A stretch of 64,000 bases of DNA from Streptococcus sp. WB01_FAA12 (GCF_012843315.1 NZ_JABAEX010000001.1:744001-808000), one strand, 5' to 3'. Counted from the stretch's first letter, positions 51,442-61,849 are shown. Made by a program: numbers and translations. Notes: a model not told the origin generated them from the sequence alone.

Positions 51442-52896
51442 ATGGAATGGACAACCGAGCGTCGTTATAGACCCTATGAAGATTGGACGCAAGAAGAAAT
51501 TCAACATATAAAGGAAAAGATGGCACAATCTCCATGGCATACTCATTACCATGTTGAGCCAAAAACAGGACTTCTCAACGACCCAAATGGCTTTTCTTAC
51601 TTTGATGGCAAGTGGATTCTCTTTTACCAGAACTTCCCCTTTGGTGCAGCCCACGGTTTAAAATCTTGGGCACAGCTAGAAAGTGATGATTTGGTTCACT
51701 TTAGAGAAACTGGAGTCAAAGTTTTGCCTGATACTCCATTAGATAGCCACGGTGCCTACTCTGGTTCTGCCATGCAATTTGGCGATAACTTGTTCTTGTT
51801 TTATACAGGAAATGTCCGTGATGAAAATTGGATTCGTCACCCATACCAGATTGGTGCTTTGATAGATAAAGATGGTAAGATTACGAAAATTGACAAGATC
51901 TTGATTGGCCAACCATCTGACTCTACTGACCACTTCCGCGACCCGCAAATTTTTAACTTCAAAGGTCAATACTATGCTATCGTCGGTGGACAGGATTTGG
52001 ATAAAAAAGGCTTCGTCCGTCTCTACAAGGCTGTGGACAATGACTACACCAGCTGGCAAGAGGTTGGCAATCTTGACTTTGCCAATGACCGCACTGCCTA
52101 TATGATGGAATGTCCAAACTTGGTCTTTGTAGGGGAACAACCTATCCTTCTCTACTGCCCACAGGGATTGGATAAGAGTGTTCTAGACTATGACAATATC
52201 TATCCAAACATGTACAAAATCGGTGCATCCTTTGATCCTGAAAAGGCGCAAATGGTAGATGTGTCTCCATTGCAAAATCTAGACTACGGTTTTGAAGCCT
52301 ATGCAACTCAAGCTTTTAACGCTCCAGACGGACGCGCTCTAGCAGTTAGCTGGCTTGGGCTACCAGATGTAGCCTACCCATCTGATCGATTTGACCACCA
52401 AGGAACCTTTTCATTGGTCAAGGAACTCACTATCAAAGATGGGAAACTCTACCAATACCCTGTCGCAGCTATCAAAGAACTTCGTGTCTCTGAAGAACCC
52501 TTTTCAAATCGTGCTCAAACCAAGAACACCTATGAACTCGAGCTCAACTTGGAAGCCAATAGCCAGAGCGAGATTGTCTTACTTGCTGATAAAGAAGGCA
52601 AGGGGCTTTCCATCAACTTTGACCTTGTGAATGGTCAAGTTACAGTGGATCGTAGCCAGGCTGGAGAACAGTATGCCCAAGAATTTGGAAGCACTCGCTC
52701 TTGCCCAATAGACAAGCAAGCTACTACTGCTAACATCTTCATCGACAACTCAGTCTTTGAAATTTTCATCAATAAAGGAGAAAAAGTATTTTCTGGTCGC
52801 GTCTTTCCTCATGCCAATCAAAATGGTATCCTGATCAAGTCTGGAAAGCCAACCGGAACCTACTATGAATTAGATTATGGTCGCAAAACTAACTGA
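51442..52896 (+). CDS. scrB: Sucrose-6-phosphate hydrolase
   Basis: 484 residues of glycoside hydrolase family 32. It cleaves sucrose-6-phosphate to glucose-6-phosphate and fructose. The catalytic motifs are LLNDPNGF (about 48, Asp nucleophile), FRDPQIF (about 170, transition-state Asp) and the acid/base Glu in YMMECPNL (about 222). The C-terminal beta-sandwich (about 345-484) is present. AGGAGGAAAGATAAA precedes the ATG. It overlaps scrR by 20 bases, so the two are co-translated. Confidence 0.97.
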   Translation: MEWTTERRYRPYEDWTQEEIQHIKEKMAQSPWHTHYHVEPKTGLLNDPNGFSYFDGKWILFYQNFPFGAAHGLKSWAQLESDDLVHFRETGVKVLPDTPLDSHGAYSGSAMQFGDNLFLFYTGNVRDENWIRHPYQIGALIDKDGKITKIDKILIGQPSDSTDHFRDPQIFNFKGQYYAIVGGQDLDKKGFVRLYKAVDNDYTSWQEVGNLDFANDRTAYMMECPNLVFVGEQPILLYCPQGLDKSVLDYDNIYPNMYKIGASFDPEKAQMVDVSPLQNLDYGFEAYATQAFNAPDGRALAVSWLGLPDVAYPSDRFDHQGTFSLVKELTIKDGKLYQYPVAAIKELRVSEEPFSNRAQTKNTYELELNLEANSQSEIVLLADKEGKGLSINFDLVNGQVTVDRSQAGEQYAQEFGSTRSCPIDKQATTANIFIDNSVFEIFINKGEKVFSGRVFPHANQNGILIKSGKPTGTYYELDYGRKTN

Positions 52897-53842
52897 TGTC
52901 GCAAAACTTGCAGGCGTCAGCCCCACTACCGTCTCTCGAGTTATCAATAAAAAGGGTTATCTATCTGAGAAAACCATTCAAAAGGTTAATGAAGCCATGC
53001 GAGAGCTAGGCTACAAGCCCAACAATTTAGCTCGTAGCCTCCAAGGAAAATCTGCCAAGTTGATTGGACTCATTTTTCCAAACATCAGTCATGTCTTTTA
53101 TGCAGAATTGATTGATAAGTTGGAACACCAACTCTTCAAGAATGGGTATAAAACCATCATCTGTAATAGCGAGCATGACTCTGAAAAAGAACGGGAGTAC
53201 ATTGAAATGCTGGAGGCCAATCAGGTCGACGGTATCATTTCTGGAAGTCATAATCTAGGAATCAAGGACTACAATCGTGTGACAGCACCGATTATTTCCT
53301 TTGACCGAAACTTGTCTCCAGACATCCCTGTCGTCTCCTCTGATAACTATGGTGGCGGGGTTCTCGCAGCCCAAACCTTGGTCAAGACAGGAGCTCAGTC
53401 TATCATCATGATTACAGGAAATGATAATTCCAACTCACCTACTGGACTGCGCCATGCTGGTTTTGCCTCTGTTCTCCCTAAAGCACCTATTATCAATGTT
53501 TCGAGCGACTTTTCTCCCGTCCGAAAAGAAATGGAAATCAAGAATATCTTGACCCATCAGAAACCAGACGCTATCTTTGCTTCAGATGATTTGACAGCCA
53601 TTTTGGTTATCAAAATCGCTCAGGAGCTAGGTATCTCTGTTCCTGATGAGCTCAAGGTCATCGGCTATGATGGGACTTACTTTATCGAAAACTACTATCC
53701 TCATTTGACAACGATTAAGCAGCCTCTAAAAGAGATTGCCCACCTCACTGTCGATCTTCTCCTGCAGAAGATTGAAGGTAAGGAAGTCGCGACAACTGGT
53801 TATTTCTTACCAGTCACCCTATTACCAGGAAAAAGTATTTAA
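52877..53842 (+). CDS. scrR: Sucrose operon repressor (LacI family)
   Basis: 321 residues. The helix-turn-helix occupies 1-50 (LTDVAKLAGVSPTTVSRVIN), followed by a hinge with KPNNLARSLQG and a periplasmic-binding-like effector domain (about 60-321). It represses scrA and scrBR and is released by a sugar phosphate, known for ScrR to be fructose or sucrose-6-phosphate related. The start ATG lies within the last codons of scrB. Its stop codon overlaps the first bases of a BOX repeat. Confidence 0.95.
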   Translation: MVAKLTDVAKLAGVSPTTVSRVINKKGYLSEKTIQKVNEAMRELGYKPNNLARSLQGKSAKLIGLIFPNISHVFYAELIDKLEHQLFKNGYKTIICNSEHDSEKEREYIEMLEANQVDGIISGSHNLGIKDYNRVTAPIISFDRNLSPDIPVVSSDNYGGGVLAAQTLVKTGAQSIIMITGNDNSNSPTGLRHAGFASVLPKAPIINVSSDFSPVRKEMEIKNILTHQKPDAIFASDDLTAILVIKIAQELGISVPDELKVIGYDGTYFIENYYPHLTTIKQPLKEIAHLTVDLLLQKIEGKEVATTGYFLPVTLLPGKSI

Positions 53843-53994
53843 TACTCTTCGCAAATCTCTTCAAACCGCGTCAGCGTCGCCTTACCGTAGATATATGTAA
53901 CTGACTTCGTCAGTCTTATCTACAACCTCAAAGCAGTGCTTTGAGCAGCCTGCAGCTAGCTTCCTAGTCTTCTTTTTGATTTTCATTGACTATA
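53842..53994 (+). repeat. BOX element (boxA-boxB-boxC)
   Basis: The sequence starts with ATACTCTTCGCAAATCTCTT and includes GTCAGCGTCGCCTTACCGTA (boxA), CTGACTTCGTCAG with CTCAAAGCAGTGCTTTGAG (boxB/C), and ends with TTTTTGATTTTCATTGACTA (boxC). Length about 153 bases agrees with one copy each of A, B and C. BOX elements are dispersed, non-coding, hairpin-forming repeats of S. pneumoniae and close relatives, mobilised in trans and able to affect nearby expression. Confidence 0.93.
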
Positions 53995-54001
53995 AGCACA
54001 A

Positions 54002-54032
54002 GAAAACTCAGACTGATTTGTCTGAGTTTTTT
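54002..54032. terminator. Bidirectional terminator between the BOX and mvaA
   Basis: AAAACTCAGAC pairs with GTCTGAGTTTT around TGATTT and is flanked by A- and T-runs. It ends mvaA and may also end scrR transcripts. Confidence 0.85.
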
Positions 54033-55305
54033 ATGATCTTAAGTTTTCGAGATAACGCTGGGCTGTCTCTAAGTTAAAGGTTTTATCTGCGATGAGGCGC
54101 TCAACGAGAAGAGCAACTTCAGACTCACTAGCACCTGCTAGGAGAGCTAAGGATTTGGCCTGCAATTTCATGTGGCCTTGCTGGATGCCCGTACTTACCA
54201 AGGCTTTGAGGGCCGCAAAGTTTTGGGCGAGACCGATAGACACGATAATCTGAGCTAATTCTTTGGCAGAAGGATTTCCCAGTAGTTCATGACTGAGGGC
54301 TACACGCGGGTTGAGACCGATTGAGCCACCCTTGGTCGCTACCGGCATGGGTAGGGTCATCTCACCGACCAATTCTTCTCTTTCCATGTCCAGTGTCCAT
54401 TGACTAAGACCTTGATAGCGTCCATCTCGACTGGCAAAGGCATGGGCCCCAGCTTCGATGGCACGCCAGTCATTACCAGTGGCAATCAAAATGGCATCAA
54501 TACCATTAAAAATCCCTTTATTGTGAGTAGCTGCTCGGTAGGGATCAGCCTGTGCAAACTGGCTAGCCAAAGCTATTTTCTCCGCAATTTCTCGTCCTTG
54601 GTCCCTTTGGGGACTCAAGTAGCGAAAGGCGATACGACAGCTTGCAGTCACCAGAGAATCGGTCGCGTAGTTGGACAAAATTCCCATAAGACTCTGTCCC
54701 TGACTGAGTTCTTCTAAGACTGGTTTCAAGGCTTCCAGCATGGTGTTAAGCATATTGGCTCCCATGGCTTCCTGAGTATCGACATGGAGATAAACAACGA
54801 GAAAGTCTGTTTCACCTTTGATCTGCTCTACATGCAAATCACGCGCCCCGCCACCACGTTTAACGATGGACGGATAGGCTTGATTGGCAAGTTCTAAGAG
54901 CTCCGCTTTCTTGCTGGCAATCTTCTCTTGCGCTTGTTCAGGATTAGCAACTTGATAAATGGCTACCTGACCAATCATCTGGCGCTCATGTACTTGAGCA
55001 GTAAAGCCACCTGCTCGCTTGATGATTTTACTTGCATAGCTGGCCGCAGCAACCACTGAGGGTTCTTCTGTCACATAGGGAACTGTGTAGTCCTGACCGT
55101 TCACCAAAAGCTCTGGAATGATAGAATAAGGCAGAGAAAAAGTTCCCACTACATTCTCACTCAGCTGATCTGCAACTGCCAAGCTGATTTGTTCATCCTG
55201 CTCCAGACTGGTTTGCTTTTCAGGACTAAGGAGCGCCTGAGCTTTCAGTAACTCAAGGCGCTCATGGTATGACTTTTTAGAAAATCCATTCCAACTTCTC
55301 TTCAT
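54031..55305 (-). CDS. mvaA: Hydroxymethylglutaryl-CoA reductase, class II
   Basis: 424 residues, class II (bacterial) type. It makes mevalonate from HMG-CoA for isoprenoid synthesis. Motifs in order: SENVVGTFSLP (family ENviG), EEPSVVAAASYASK (Glu near residue 80), the dinucleotide-binding QEAMGANMLN (family DAMGaN, about 180), NKGIFNGIDAI (Lys near residue 265) and LSHELLGNPSAKEL (His near 380). The start overlaps the mvaS stop by one base (TAATG), so it is translated with mvaS. Confidence 0.96.
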   Translation of the reverse strand: MKRSWNGFSKKSYHERLELLKAQALLSPEKQTSLEQDEQISLAVADQLSENVVGTFSLPYSIIPELLVNGQDYTVPYVTEEPSVVAAASYASKIIKRAGGFTAQVHERQMIGQVAIYQVANPEQAQEKIASKKAELLELANQAYPSIVKRGGGARDLHVEQIKGETDFLVVYLHVDTQEAMGANMLNTMLEALKPVLEELSQGQSLMGILSNYATDSLVTASCRIAFRYLSPQRDQGREIAEKIALASQFAQADPYRAATHNKGIFNGIDAILIATGNDWRAIEAGAHAFASRDGRYQGLSQWTLDMEREELVGEMTLPMPVATKGGSIGLNPRVALSHELLGNPSAKELAQIIVSIGLAQNFAALKALVSTGIQQGHMKLQAKSLALLAGASESEVALLVERLIADKTFNLETAQRYLENLRS

Positions 55306-56477
55306 TATTTTTCAACCTTGCTATAACGGCGTTGGTGGTCGACAATTTCAACCAAGGCATAGTCTTGATGTTCATAGCCTGCAAATTGGGCTGAACCAGA
55401 TTCATCCAACTGCACCTCTTCGAAGAAGACTTTTTCATAGTCTGCAACAGACAATGCTGTACGTTGTTTGAGTTTGTTCAAGCGATCCTTATCAAGGTAA
55501 GCCTCATAGCCTTCGACCAATTCACCACTAAAGAACTCTGAAACCGCTCCACTTCCGTAACTGTAGAGGGCAATTTTATCTCCAGCCTTCAAATTCTCTG
55601 CATTTTCCAAAAGAGAAAGGAGCCCGAGGAAGAGGGAACCTGTGTAGATATTCCCAATCATCTGACTATAGAGAATGGACTTATCAAAGTTTTCTTGCAA
55701 ACTATCCTGTTTTTCTTTAGACAAAGTTTTGTCCATCATCTTGCGCAAGCCTTTTAGGGCCAACTTAGGATAAGGCAAATGGAAGCAGATAGCCGCAAAG
55801 TCATCCATAGTCCAATCATAGCGTTTCTTGTATTCATCCCAAGTCGTTGTCAGGCAATCAAGATACTGTTGGGTCGAGTACATGCCGTTTACATAAGGAG
55901 TGCTTGAATAGTTCGGACGCCAGAAATCCATGATGTCTCGTGTTTGAGCAACGTTATCATTGTTAAAGGCCATGATACGCGGATTTTGGGTGATCAACAT
56001 CGCCACACTTCCAGCACCCTGAGTTGGTTCGCCCGGAGTTCCGACACCATACTTGGCAATATCACTGGCAATGACCAAAACCTTAGATTCTGGAGAATTT
56101 TCCACATGCAATTTAGCATAATGGAGGGCAGCTGTTGCTCCATAGCAGGCTTCTTTGATTTCAAAGCTACGGGCGAAAGGCTGAATGCCTAATAGGCCAT
56201 GAACAAAGACTGCCGCTGCCTTACTCTGGTCAATCCCTGACTCGGTCGCCACGATGACCATGTCGATTTCTTCTTTTTCTTTATCTGTGAGGATAGAGTT
56301 GCTGGCACTAGCAGCCAAGGTAACAATGTCCTCAGTCAGTGGCGCAATACTAATTTCATTTAACAAGAGTCCCTTGCTAAATTTTTCGGGGTCAACTCCC
56401 CTCGCTTCTGCTAGGTCTTGTAATTTCAAGACATATTGACTGGTCGCAAAACCAATCTTATCAATACCGATTGTCAT
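55305..56477 (-). CDS. mvaS: Hydroxymethylglutaryl-CoA synthase
   Basis: 390 residues from the ATG at 56477, which follows AGAGGTAAAT; two upstream in-frame ATGs would add residues that the family lacks. It condenses acetyl-CoA with acetoacetyl-CoA. Catalytic residues: Glu near 79 in VATESGIDQ, nucleophile Cys in EACYGATAAL (about 111), and His in CFHLPYPKL (about 233). Together with mvaA it begins the mevalonate pathway used by streptococci. Confidence 0.96.
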   Translation of the reverse strand: MTIGIDKIGFATSQYVLKLQDLAEARGVDPEKFSKGLLLNEISIAPLTEDIVTLAASASNSILTDKEKEEIDMVIVATESGIDQSKAAAVFVHGLLGIQPFARSFEIKEACYGATAALHYAKLHVENSPESKVLVIASDIAKYGVGTPGEPTQGAGSVAMLITQNPRIMAFNNDNVAQTRDIMDFWRPNYSSTPYVNGMYSTQQYLDCLTTTWDEYKKRYDWTMDDFAAICFHLPYPKLALKGLRKMMDKTLSKEKQDSLQENFDKSILYSQMIGNIYTGSLFLGLLSLLENAENLKAGDKIALYSYGSGAVSEFFSGELVEGYEAYLDKDRLNKLKQRTALSVADYEKVFFEEVQLDESGSAQFAGYEHQDYALVEIVDHQRRYSKVEK

Positions 56478-56551
56478 ATTTACCTCTGTTTTTTCATTCA
56501 TTGTAAAAAATCGTTTCATTCTATTTTATCACAAATAGGGGCAAAAGAGAG

Positions 56552-56586
56552 AAAAAAGACTTGATTCACCAAATCAAGTCTTTTTC
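56552..56586 (-). terminator. Terminator after the ThrE-type pair
   Basis: GACTTGATT pairs with AATCAAGTC in a hairpin flanked by A- and T-runs. It ends the 57812-56597 transcript ahead of mvaS. Confidence 0.8.
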
Positions 56587-56596
56587 TTTGACAGCC

Positions 56597-57052
56597 TTAG
56601 GAGGAGATTCCTCGTTGTTTTCGGATATAGTAATAGAGCTTTAAAATCACCGTTCCACTAGCCATCCCGATAGAAATGACCAGAGCCAACATAACCACCA
56701 AGGTCGCGCTGGCAAGAGCATGACTGTAATCACCTGTTACAAAAAAAGCAGTCGTCCGATAGGAAAGATAACCTGGCACCAAGGGGGCAAGAATAGCCAA
56801 GACAAAGACCACTGCTGGTGTCTTGTAGAGAATACTTAAAATCTGGCTGATACAAGAACCTACCACAGCCGCGATAAAGGTCGCAACGATGACATTGGTT
56901 GGTTCTTTGAGTAAGAGATAGAGGAGCCAAACGCCCATTCCCAAAACCCCACCAGGCAGAAGCATGGAGCGTTGGACATTCAGTACGATGAGAAAGTTGA
57001 TAATGGCGAGCAAACTCGCCACCGCTTGGAGTAAAATACTTGTTAGAGTCAT
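56597..57052 (-). CDS. Threonine/serine exporter family, small subunit (YjjB/DUF3815-like)
   Basis: 151 residues with four or five membrane helices and the conserved FVLAILAPLVPGYLSY (family lvPG) near residue 85. In many bacteria ThrE is one protein; here, as in E. coli YjjP-YjjB, it is split. YjjPB is reported to export succinate in E. coli, so the substrate here is uncertain (threonine, serine or a dicarboxylate). It starts one base after the large subunit. Confidence 0.85.
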   Translation of the reverse strand: MTLTSILLQAVASLLAIINFLIVLNVQRSMLLPGGVLGMGVWLLYLLLKEPTNVIVATFIAAVVGSCISQILSILYKTPAVVFVLAILAPLVPGYLSYRTTAFFVTGDYSHALASATLVVMLALVISIGMASGTVILKLYYYIRKQRGISS

Positions 57053-57053
57053 C

Positions 57054-57812
57054 TTATGTCATCAAAACCAGGGCGACAGAAGTGCCAGCCCCTAGAGCGA
57101 GGGTAATGAGCAGAGATTCAAACATCTTGCTCATACCAGAGTTGATATGATTGGTCATGATATCTCGAACCGCATTTGTCAGAGCAATCCCTGGAACAAA
57201 GGGCATGACGGCTCCTGCTATGATTAGGTCTGCAGTCGAAGGAAATCCAGTATAGCGAGCCCAGAACTGGGCAATCAAGCCAAAAACAAAGGCACCCGCA
57301 AAAGCTGTTACAAAAGGAATTCGGATAAACTTCTCGACATAGAGAGAGAAAGCAAAACCAAACAAGGTCGCAACGCCTGCTCCAAAAGCATCATAGACAT
57401 TGCCGCCAAACATAATCGAGAAGAAAGGAGCACTGAGGGTTGCTGCTACAGTCACTTGGAGCTTGCTATAAGGAAGAGCTTGATTTCTGATTTCCTTCAG
57501 CTTTTTAAAAGCTGTAGAAAGATCAATCTGGCCACCCACAAGTTCTCGTGATACTTGGTTGACATCACAGACTTTTTCGATGTTATAGGAGGATGACGTC
57601 ACCCGTTTCATCCGAGAAATATTGGTGTTTTCAATCGAAAAGAAAATAGCTGCAGGCATGGCAAGAACATTGCAATCCACTATTCCCTGTGAATGGGCAA
57701 TGCGAATCATGGTGTCCTCAACCCGATGAATCTCCGAACCACTTTTCAGGAGAATGGTTCCAGCTAGCATAATCACATCAATGACAGCATTTAACTCTTT
57801 TGATTCGTCCAT
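57054..57812 (-). CDS. Threonine/serine exporter family, large subunit (YjjP/DUF1212-like)
   Basis: 252 residues. A soluble N-terminal part (1-110) has LLKSGSEIHRVEDTMIRIAHSQG and CNVLAMPAAIF, typical of DUF1212. About five membrane helices follow, with the conserved GAVMPFVPGIALTNAVRDIM (about 200-220). It pairs with the downstream small subunit. The end of the gene and the start of its partner are one base apart, so they are surely co-expressed. Transport substrate is not decided. Confidence 0.87.
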   Translation of the reverse strand: MDESKELNAVIDVIMLAGTILLKSGSEIHRVEDTMIRIAHSQGIVDCNVLAMPAAIFFSIENTNISRMKRVTSSSYNIEKVCDVNQVSRELVGGQIDLSTAFKKLKEIRNQALPYSKLQVTVAATLSAPFFSIMFGGNVYDAFGAGVATLFGFAFSLYVEKFIRIPFVTAFAGAFVFGLIAQFWARYTGFPSTADLIIAGAVMPFVPGIALTNAVRDIMTNHINSGMSKMFESLLITLALGAGTSVALVLMT

Positions 57813-57860
57813 TTTCTACTCCTATTTTCTACTCCCTTTATTCTATCACAAAAGTTCATG

Positions 57861-57896
57861 AAAAAAAATCTTTGTCATGAAATCATGACAAAGATT
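57861..57896 (-). terminator. Terminator after stkP
   Basis: A perfect 14-bp stem, AATCTTTGTCATGA with TCATGACAAAGATT, and a 2-base centre; eight T's follow on the minus strand. It ends the priA-fmt-rsmB-phpP-stkP operon. Confidence 0.9.
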
Positions 57897-57899
57897 GGG

Positions 57900-59783
57900 T
57901 TAATTTCGTTCATTACTTGACGTTCTACTGCCATCTGAAGAATCCGTTGTAGGGTTGCTACCTTGATTGTTACTCTGTGAAGGCGTCGTGTCTGTTCCTG
58001 GATTTCTGTGTTGAGACGAACTTGATGAAGAAGGAAGTGGTTTTGGTTTATAAATAGAAATCTTAACACGTGTTTTATTGAGATCTACCTTTTCTCCAGG
58101 TTTAGGGTCCTGACTAACAACTGTTCCTGCAGTAGTTCCTTCAGGAGCAGTTGATACTTCCACAACTTCGATATTGGCCTCTTTTACACCAACAATCTGA
58201 GTCAAATTGTTCTTAGTAAATTCGAGACTTGAACCAATGTAACTTGGCATCGAAACGCTGGTCACCTTCTTAGCAACTGTTAAGGTAATCGTGCTGGCTT
58301 TCGTGAGATCGTAAGTACTTCCTGCAGCTGGGGTTTGCCTAATGACTGTTCCTGGATCGCTTTCGCTAGATTCCTCTTCCTCAACCTTGATAAGATTTTC
58401 TGGAACCTTTTTCCCTTTGAGCTCTGCGACAACATCCGAGGACTTACGTCCTACATAGTTACTTAGTTGGAAGGATTGCTTACCTGATGAAACGATTAGA
58501 TTTACTTTGCTTCCTTCTTTTCGACCACTTCCAGCTTCTGGGTCTGTTCGAATGACGCGACCTTCGGCTACTGTCTCACTGGCCTCTGTTTTTTCTTCAC
58601 CTACTTCAAAATTAGCTTTCTTCAGTGTTTCTTTAGCTTCAGCAACTGTCTGTCCCGATACATTTGGAATAGCAATAGTCGCCGGAGTTCGGGAGAAGAT
58701 CCAAATCAAAGAGGCTGCAACTAGCAAGGCACTGGCCAGTAAAATCATGTAGCGAGCTTTAAACTTCCGTTTTTTAGCTGGTTTTAGTACTGGTGCTTCA
58801 TCTACCACCTGCTGAGTCTGCTCTTTTGATTGAGGTCGCTCTAATTGTGGCTTAGCCTTCGGAATAGAGGTTAGAGTGCTTTGTGGAACTTTAGGCAAGG
58901 TCTTGGTATCAACCTTGCTTGCCTCATCGAAGACTAGCTTTGGTTCTCTCCTACGATTGTGAGACAAACAACTCGACAAGTCCACATACATTTCTGATAC
59001 AGACTGATAGCGATCTGTCAATTTCTTGGCCGTTGCCTTGATAACGACATTTTCCAAAGCTTGTGGTACTGCTGGATTCTCAGCAATAACAGATGGAAGT
59101 GGTTTTTGGAAATGCTGGAGGGCAATAGTCACTGCACTATCCCCATCATAAGGGATATGTCCAGTCAACATTTCATAGAAAATAATCCCCATAGCATAGA
59201 TGTCACTCTGCACAGTTGCCTTAGAACCACGGGCCTGCTCAGGTGAGAGATAGTGGACTGAACCGAGCATGGAGTTGGTCTGTGTCAAACTGGTCTCTGC
59301 AAAAGCCACGGCAATCCCAAAGTCTGTAACTTTGGCAGTTCCATCTGGTGTCAAGAGGATATTTTGAGGTTTCAAATCTCGGTGGATAATCCCTCTCGTA
59401 TGCGCCAGACGCATCGCCAAGAGAATCTGTCCCATAATACGGACGGCTTCTTCATTTGAGAGAGGGGAGTGTTCTTTGATATAACGTTTGAGGTCAAGCC
59501 CTGCTACATACTCCATAGCTAGATACTGCTGACCGTCTTCCTCACCGATATCTGTTATTCGAACGATATGGGGATGATCCAGATCCGCCATGGCTCTCGC
59601 TTCACGTTGAAAACGTGCCACAGCAATCGGATCTGTCTGATAGTTAGTCCTCAGGACCTTAACCGCCACTTCTTCCCCGTCTAGGATCAAATCCTTGGCC
59701 AAGTAAACATCCGCCATGCCTCCTCGACCAATCTGTTTGACAATCCGATATCGTCCGGCAAAAATCTTGCCGATCTGGATCAT
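57900..59783 (-). CDS. stkP: PASTA-domain serine/threonine kinase StkP
   Basis: 627 residues. The cytoplasmic kinase (1-270) has [11 protein letters not shown] (P-loop), Lys42, HRDLKPQN (about 136-143) and DFGIA (about 157). A Pro/Gln-rich juxtamembrane part, one membrane helix (about 346-366) and then three PASTA repeats (about 370-436, 437-507, 508-580) follow. The protein ends in about 47 residues rich in Ser, Thr, Asn and Gln. The pneumococcal StkP, about 659 residues, has four PASTA repeats and, as I recall, no such tail. It senses wall precursors and controls division and wall synthesis. It overlaps phpP by 4 bases. Confidence 0.97.
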   Translation of the reverse strand: MIQIGKIFAGRYRIVKQIGRGGMADVYLAKDLILDGEEVAVKVLRTNYQTDPIAVARFQREARAMADLDHPHIVRITDIGEEDGQQYLAMEYVAGLDLKRYIKEHSPLSNEEAVRIMGQILLAMRLAHTRGIIHRDLKPQNILLTPDGTAKVTDFGIAVAFAETSLTQTNSMLGSVHYLSPEQARGSKATVQSDIYAMGIIFYEMLTGHIPYDGDSAVTIALQHFQKPLPSVIAENPAVPQALENVVIKATAKKLTDRYQSVSEMYVDLSSCLSHNRRREPKLVFDEASKVDTKTLPKVPQSTLTSIPKAKPQLERPQSKEQTQQVVDEAPVLKPAKKRKFKARYMILLASALLVAASLIWIFSRTPATIAIPNVSGQTVAEAKETLKKANFEVGEEKTEASETVAEGRVIRTDPEAGSGRKEGSKVNLIVSSGKQSFQLSNYVGRKSSDVVAELKGKKVPENLIKVEEEESSESDPGTVIRQTPAAGSTYDLTKASTITLTVAKKVTSVSMPSYIGSSLEFTKNNLTQIVGVKEANIEVVEVSTAPEGTTAGTVVSQDPKPGEKVDLNKTRVKISIYKPKPLPSSSSSSQHRNPGTDTTPSQSNNQGSNPTTDSSDGSRTSSNERN

Positions 59784-60520
59784 TCTACTTCCTCCTCATT
59801 CATGTGAACAAGGGCAACCGTGATATTATCTAAGCCTCCTGCATTGTTTGCAAAACGAATCAAAGTTGCCGCCTTGTCTGCCAAGGAAATATCACTCGTT
59901 ACAATATCGTAGATATCGCTTCCTGAGATCATATTGGTCAAGCCGTCACTGTTGAGCAAGAGGTAGTCTCCTGGCTCTAGGCTGACCATGCCAAAATCTG
60001 GTTGAATTTCATCTTTTTGCCCAATGGATTGGGTAATGATATTTTTCTGCGGATGAATTTCTGCCTCCTCTGGAGTTAGCTGACCAGCCTTTAGCAGAGC
60101 ATTAACCAAAGAATGATCACTTGTGAGCTGGCGATAATCTTCACCACGGATCAAACCGATACGAGAATCACCAATATGGGCATAAATAGCTTGATTTCCA
60201 ATAATGGCTACTGCTTCAAGCGTTGTTCCCATCCCCTTATAGGCTTCATCTTTCCCCATCTGATGAATTTTTTGATTTTCAAGTTCCAGATAGTGGGCAA
60301 ACCATTCACGGATCTCATTGACGGTGTCGATTTGGGTATCAACCCAAGCCACGCCCAGATCTGTCACCGCCATCTCACTAGCGATATTGCCTGCACGGTG
60401 TCCTCCCATCCCATCAGCCAAGAGGATCATGGTGCGCCCTGCTCGGTTGACAAAGTGATTGACATAGTCTTGGTTATTTGTTCGTTTCTGACCAACATCT
60501 GTTAATAATGCTATTTCCAT
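59780..60520 (-). CDS. phpP: PP2C-type serine/threonine phosphatase PhpP
   Basis: 246 residues. It reverses StkP phosphorylation. The PP2C metal-binding motifs are visible: RTNNQD (about 13-18), [16 protein letters not shown] (about 33-48), [13 protein letters not shown] (about 114-126), LTSDHSLV (about 131) and the last metal ligand DN in [10 protein letters not shown] (about 232). It overlaps stkP (4 bases) and follows rsmB by 15 bases. Confidence 0.97.
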   Translation of the reverse strand: MEIALLTDVGQKRTNNQDYVNHFVNRAGRTMILLADGMGGHRAGNIASEMAVTDLGVAWVDTQIDTVNEIREWFAHYLELENQKIHQMGKDEAYKGMGTTLEAVAIIGNQAIYAHIGDSRIGLIRGEDYRQLTSDHSLVNALLKAGQLTPEEAEIHPQKNIITQSIGQKDEIQPDFGMVSLEPGDYLLLNSDGLTNMISGSDIYDIVTSDISLADKAATLIRFANNAGGLDNITVALVHMNEEEVE

Positions 60521-60535
60521 TGTGTCAGTTCCTTC

Positions 60536-61849
60536 CTAATCAGATATCTTGCGGAATTGGCTGATAAAGAATCCATCACTTCCGTACAATTCAGGAGTGA
60601 TCAAGATACAGCCGTCCTTCAAAATATCCTTGCATTCATGTTCTAGTTTAACCTGCTCAAACTCGGGGTGACTTTCTAAAAATGCCTCAACGACGTGAAA
60701 GTTCTCCTCTGAGACGATAGTACAGGTACTATACGTTATTATACCACCTTTTCGTAAGGTTTGACAAACACTACCTAGTATTTCCAGCTGAATTTGCTGT
60801 AATGATGCGAAATCCGCCGTTTCTTTATTATATTTGATATCTGGTTTGCGGCGCAAAAGACCAATTCCAGAACAAGGGGCATCTACTAGAATCTTGTCAA
60901 ACGAGTCCTTCCCAAAAAACTCATAAACTTTTCTGGCGTCCAATTTTTGTGTTTGTACTCGATCTGCCACACCCAGACGTTGGGCATTTTCTTGGATCAA
61001 GTCCAACTTGTGATCGTAAAGGTCTAAAGCTGTAACCTTACCGGATGTGAGGTAAGAAGCCATATGGGCTGTTTTCCCACCAGGAGCGGCACAGGCATCA
61101 AGCACCTGCTCATCACCTTGTAGACGAAGGGTCGGAGCAACCAATTGACTGGACTCATCTTGGATGGTAATGGCCCCTTCTGCGAACAAATCATGTCCTG
61201 CAAAGTGACCTTGCTCCTTGACCAGACCAGTGGCTGCCAAAGGGGAATCAGCCGCCTCTAACAAAGCTTTGATTTCCTCTTTTCGGCTCAAGTCGGTCAC
61301 CCGAATACTGGCCTTGTTTCGCACCAAGAGACTTTCAAAGATGGCTTGCGCTCGCTCTTCACCGTATTCTTCCTTGAGCTTAGACACTAGCCAAACTGGG
61401 AGAGAATAGGCAATGGAATCACGCTTATTTTTGCGTTTGATAGTTGCAATGTCTGGCCAACCTTCTCGCAAGATACGACGAAGAACAGCATTGACTAGCT
61501 TTTCACTGCCTTTTTTACGCGCTTTGGCTAGTTCTACCGCTTCATTGACTACAGCGTGATTAGGAATCTTATCCAGATACCGAAGTTGGTAGGCGCTCAG
61601 AAGGAGCAGGATATAGAGCCAGTTATCTAGCTTATCCCGGTCTTCGATAAAGTGGGACAGGTACCATTCCAGAGTCAGTTTACGAGCTACCGTTCCATAG
61701 ACAATCTCTGTTACCAAGCCCTTATCTGCTGCTGAGAGTTGACTCCCTTTGAGGTGTTTATTTAAGGCAATATTTGAGTATGCTTGGTTGACAAAAACAT
61801 CCTCTAGCACTGCTAGAGCTAGATTTCTAGCCGTTTCTACTTTAGTCAC
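60536..61849 (-). CDS. rsmB: 16S rRNA (cytosine-967-C5)-methyltransferase
   Basis: 437 residues from a GTG at 61849; a TTG one codon earlier is an alternative. No ATG is suitable, and GGAG lies about nine bases before the GTG. The NusB-like N-terminal domain (about 1-135) is followed by the methyltransferase domain, with [14 protein letters not shown] (AdoMet, about 248), [18 protein letters not shown] (about 319) and STCTI (about 378), the last two holding the two active cysteines. The start lies within the end of fmt (8-base overlap). Confidence 0.95.
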   Translation of the reverse strand: MTKVETARNLALAVLEDVFVNQAYSNIALNKHLKGSQLSAADKGLVTEIVYGTVARKLTLEWYLSHFIEDRDKLDNWLYILLLLSAYQLRYLDKIPNHAVVNEAVELAKARKKGSEKLVNAVLRRILREGWPDIATIKRKNKRDSIAYSLPVWLVSKLKEEYGEERAQAIFESLLVRNKASIRVTDLSRKEEIKALLEAADSPLAATGLVKEQGHFAGHDLFAEGAITIQDESSQLVAPTLRLQGDEQVLDACAAPGGKTAHMASYLTSGKVTALDLYDHKLDLIQENAQRLGVADRVQTQKLDARKVYEFFGKDSFDKILVDAPCSGIGLLRRKPDIKYNKETADFASLQQIQLEILGSVCQTLRKGGIITYSTCTIVSEENFHVVEAFLESHPEFEQVKLEHECKDILKDGCILITPELYGSDGFFISQFRKISD

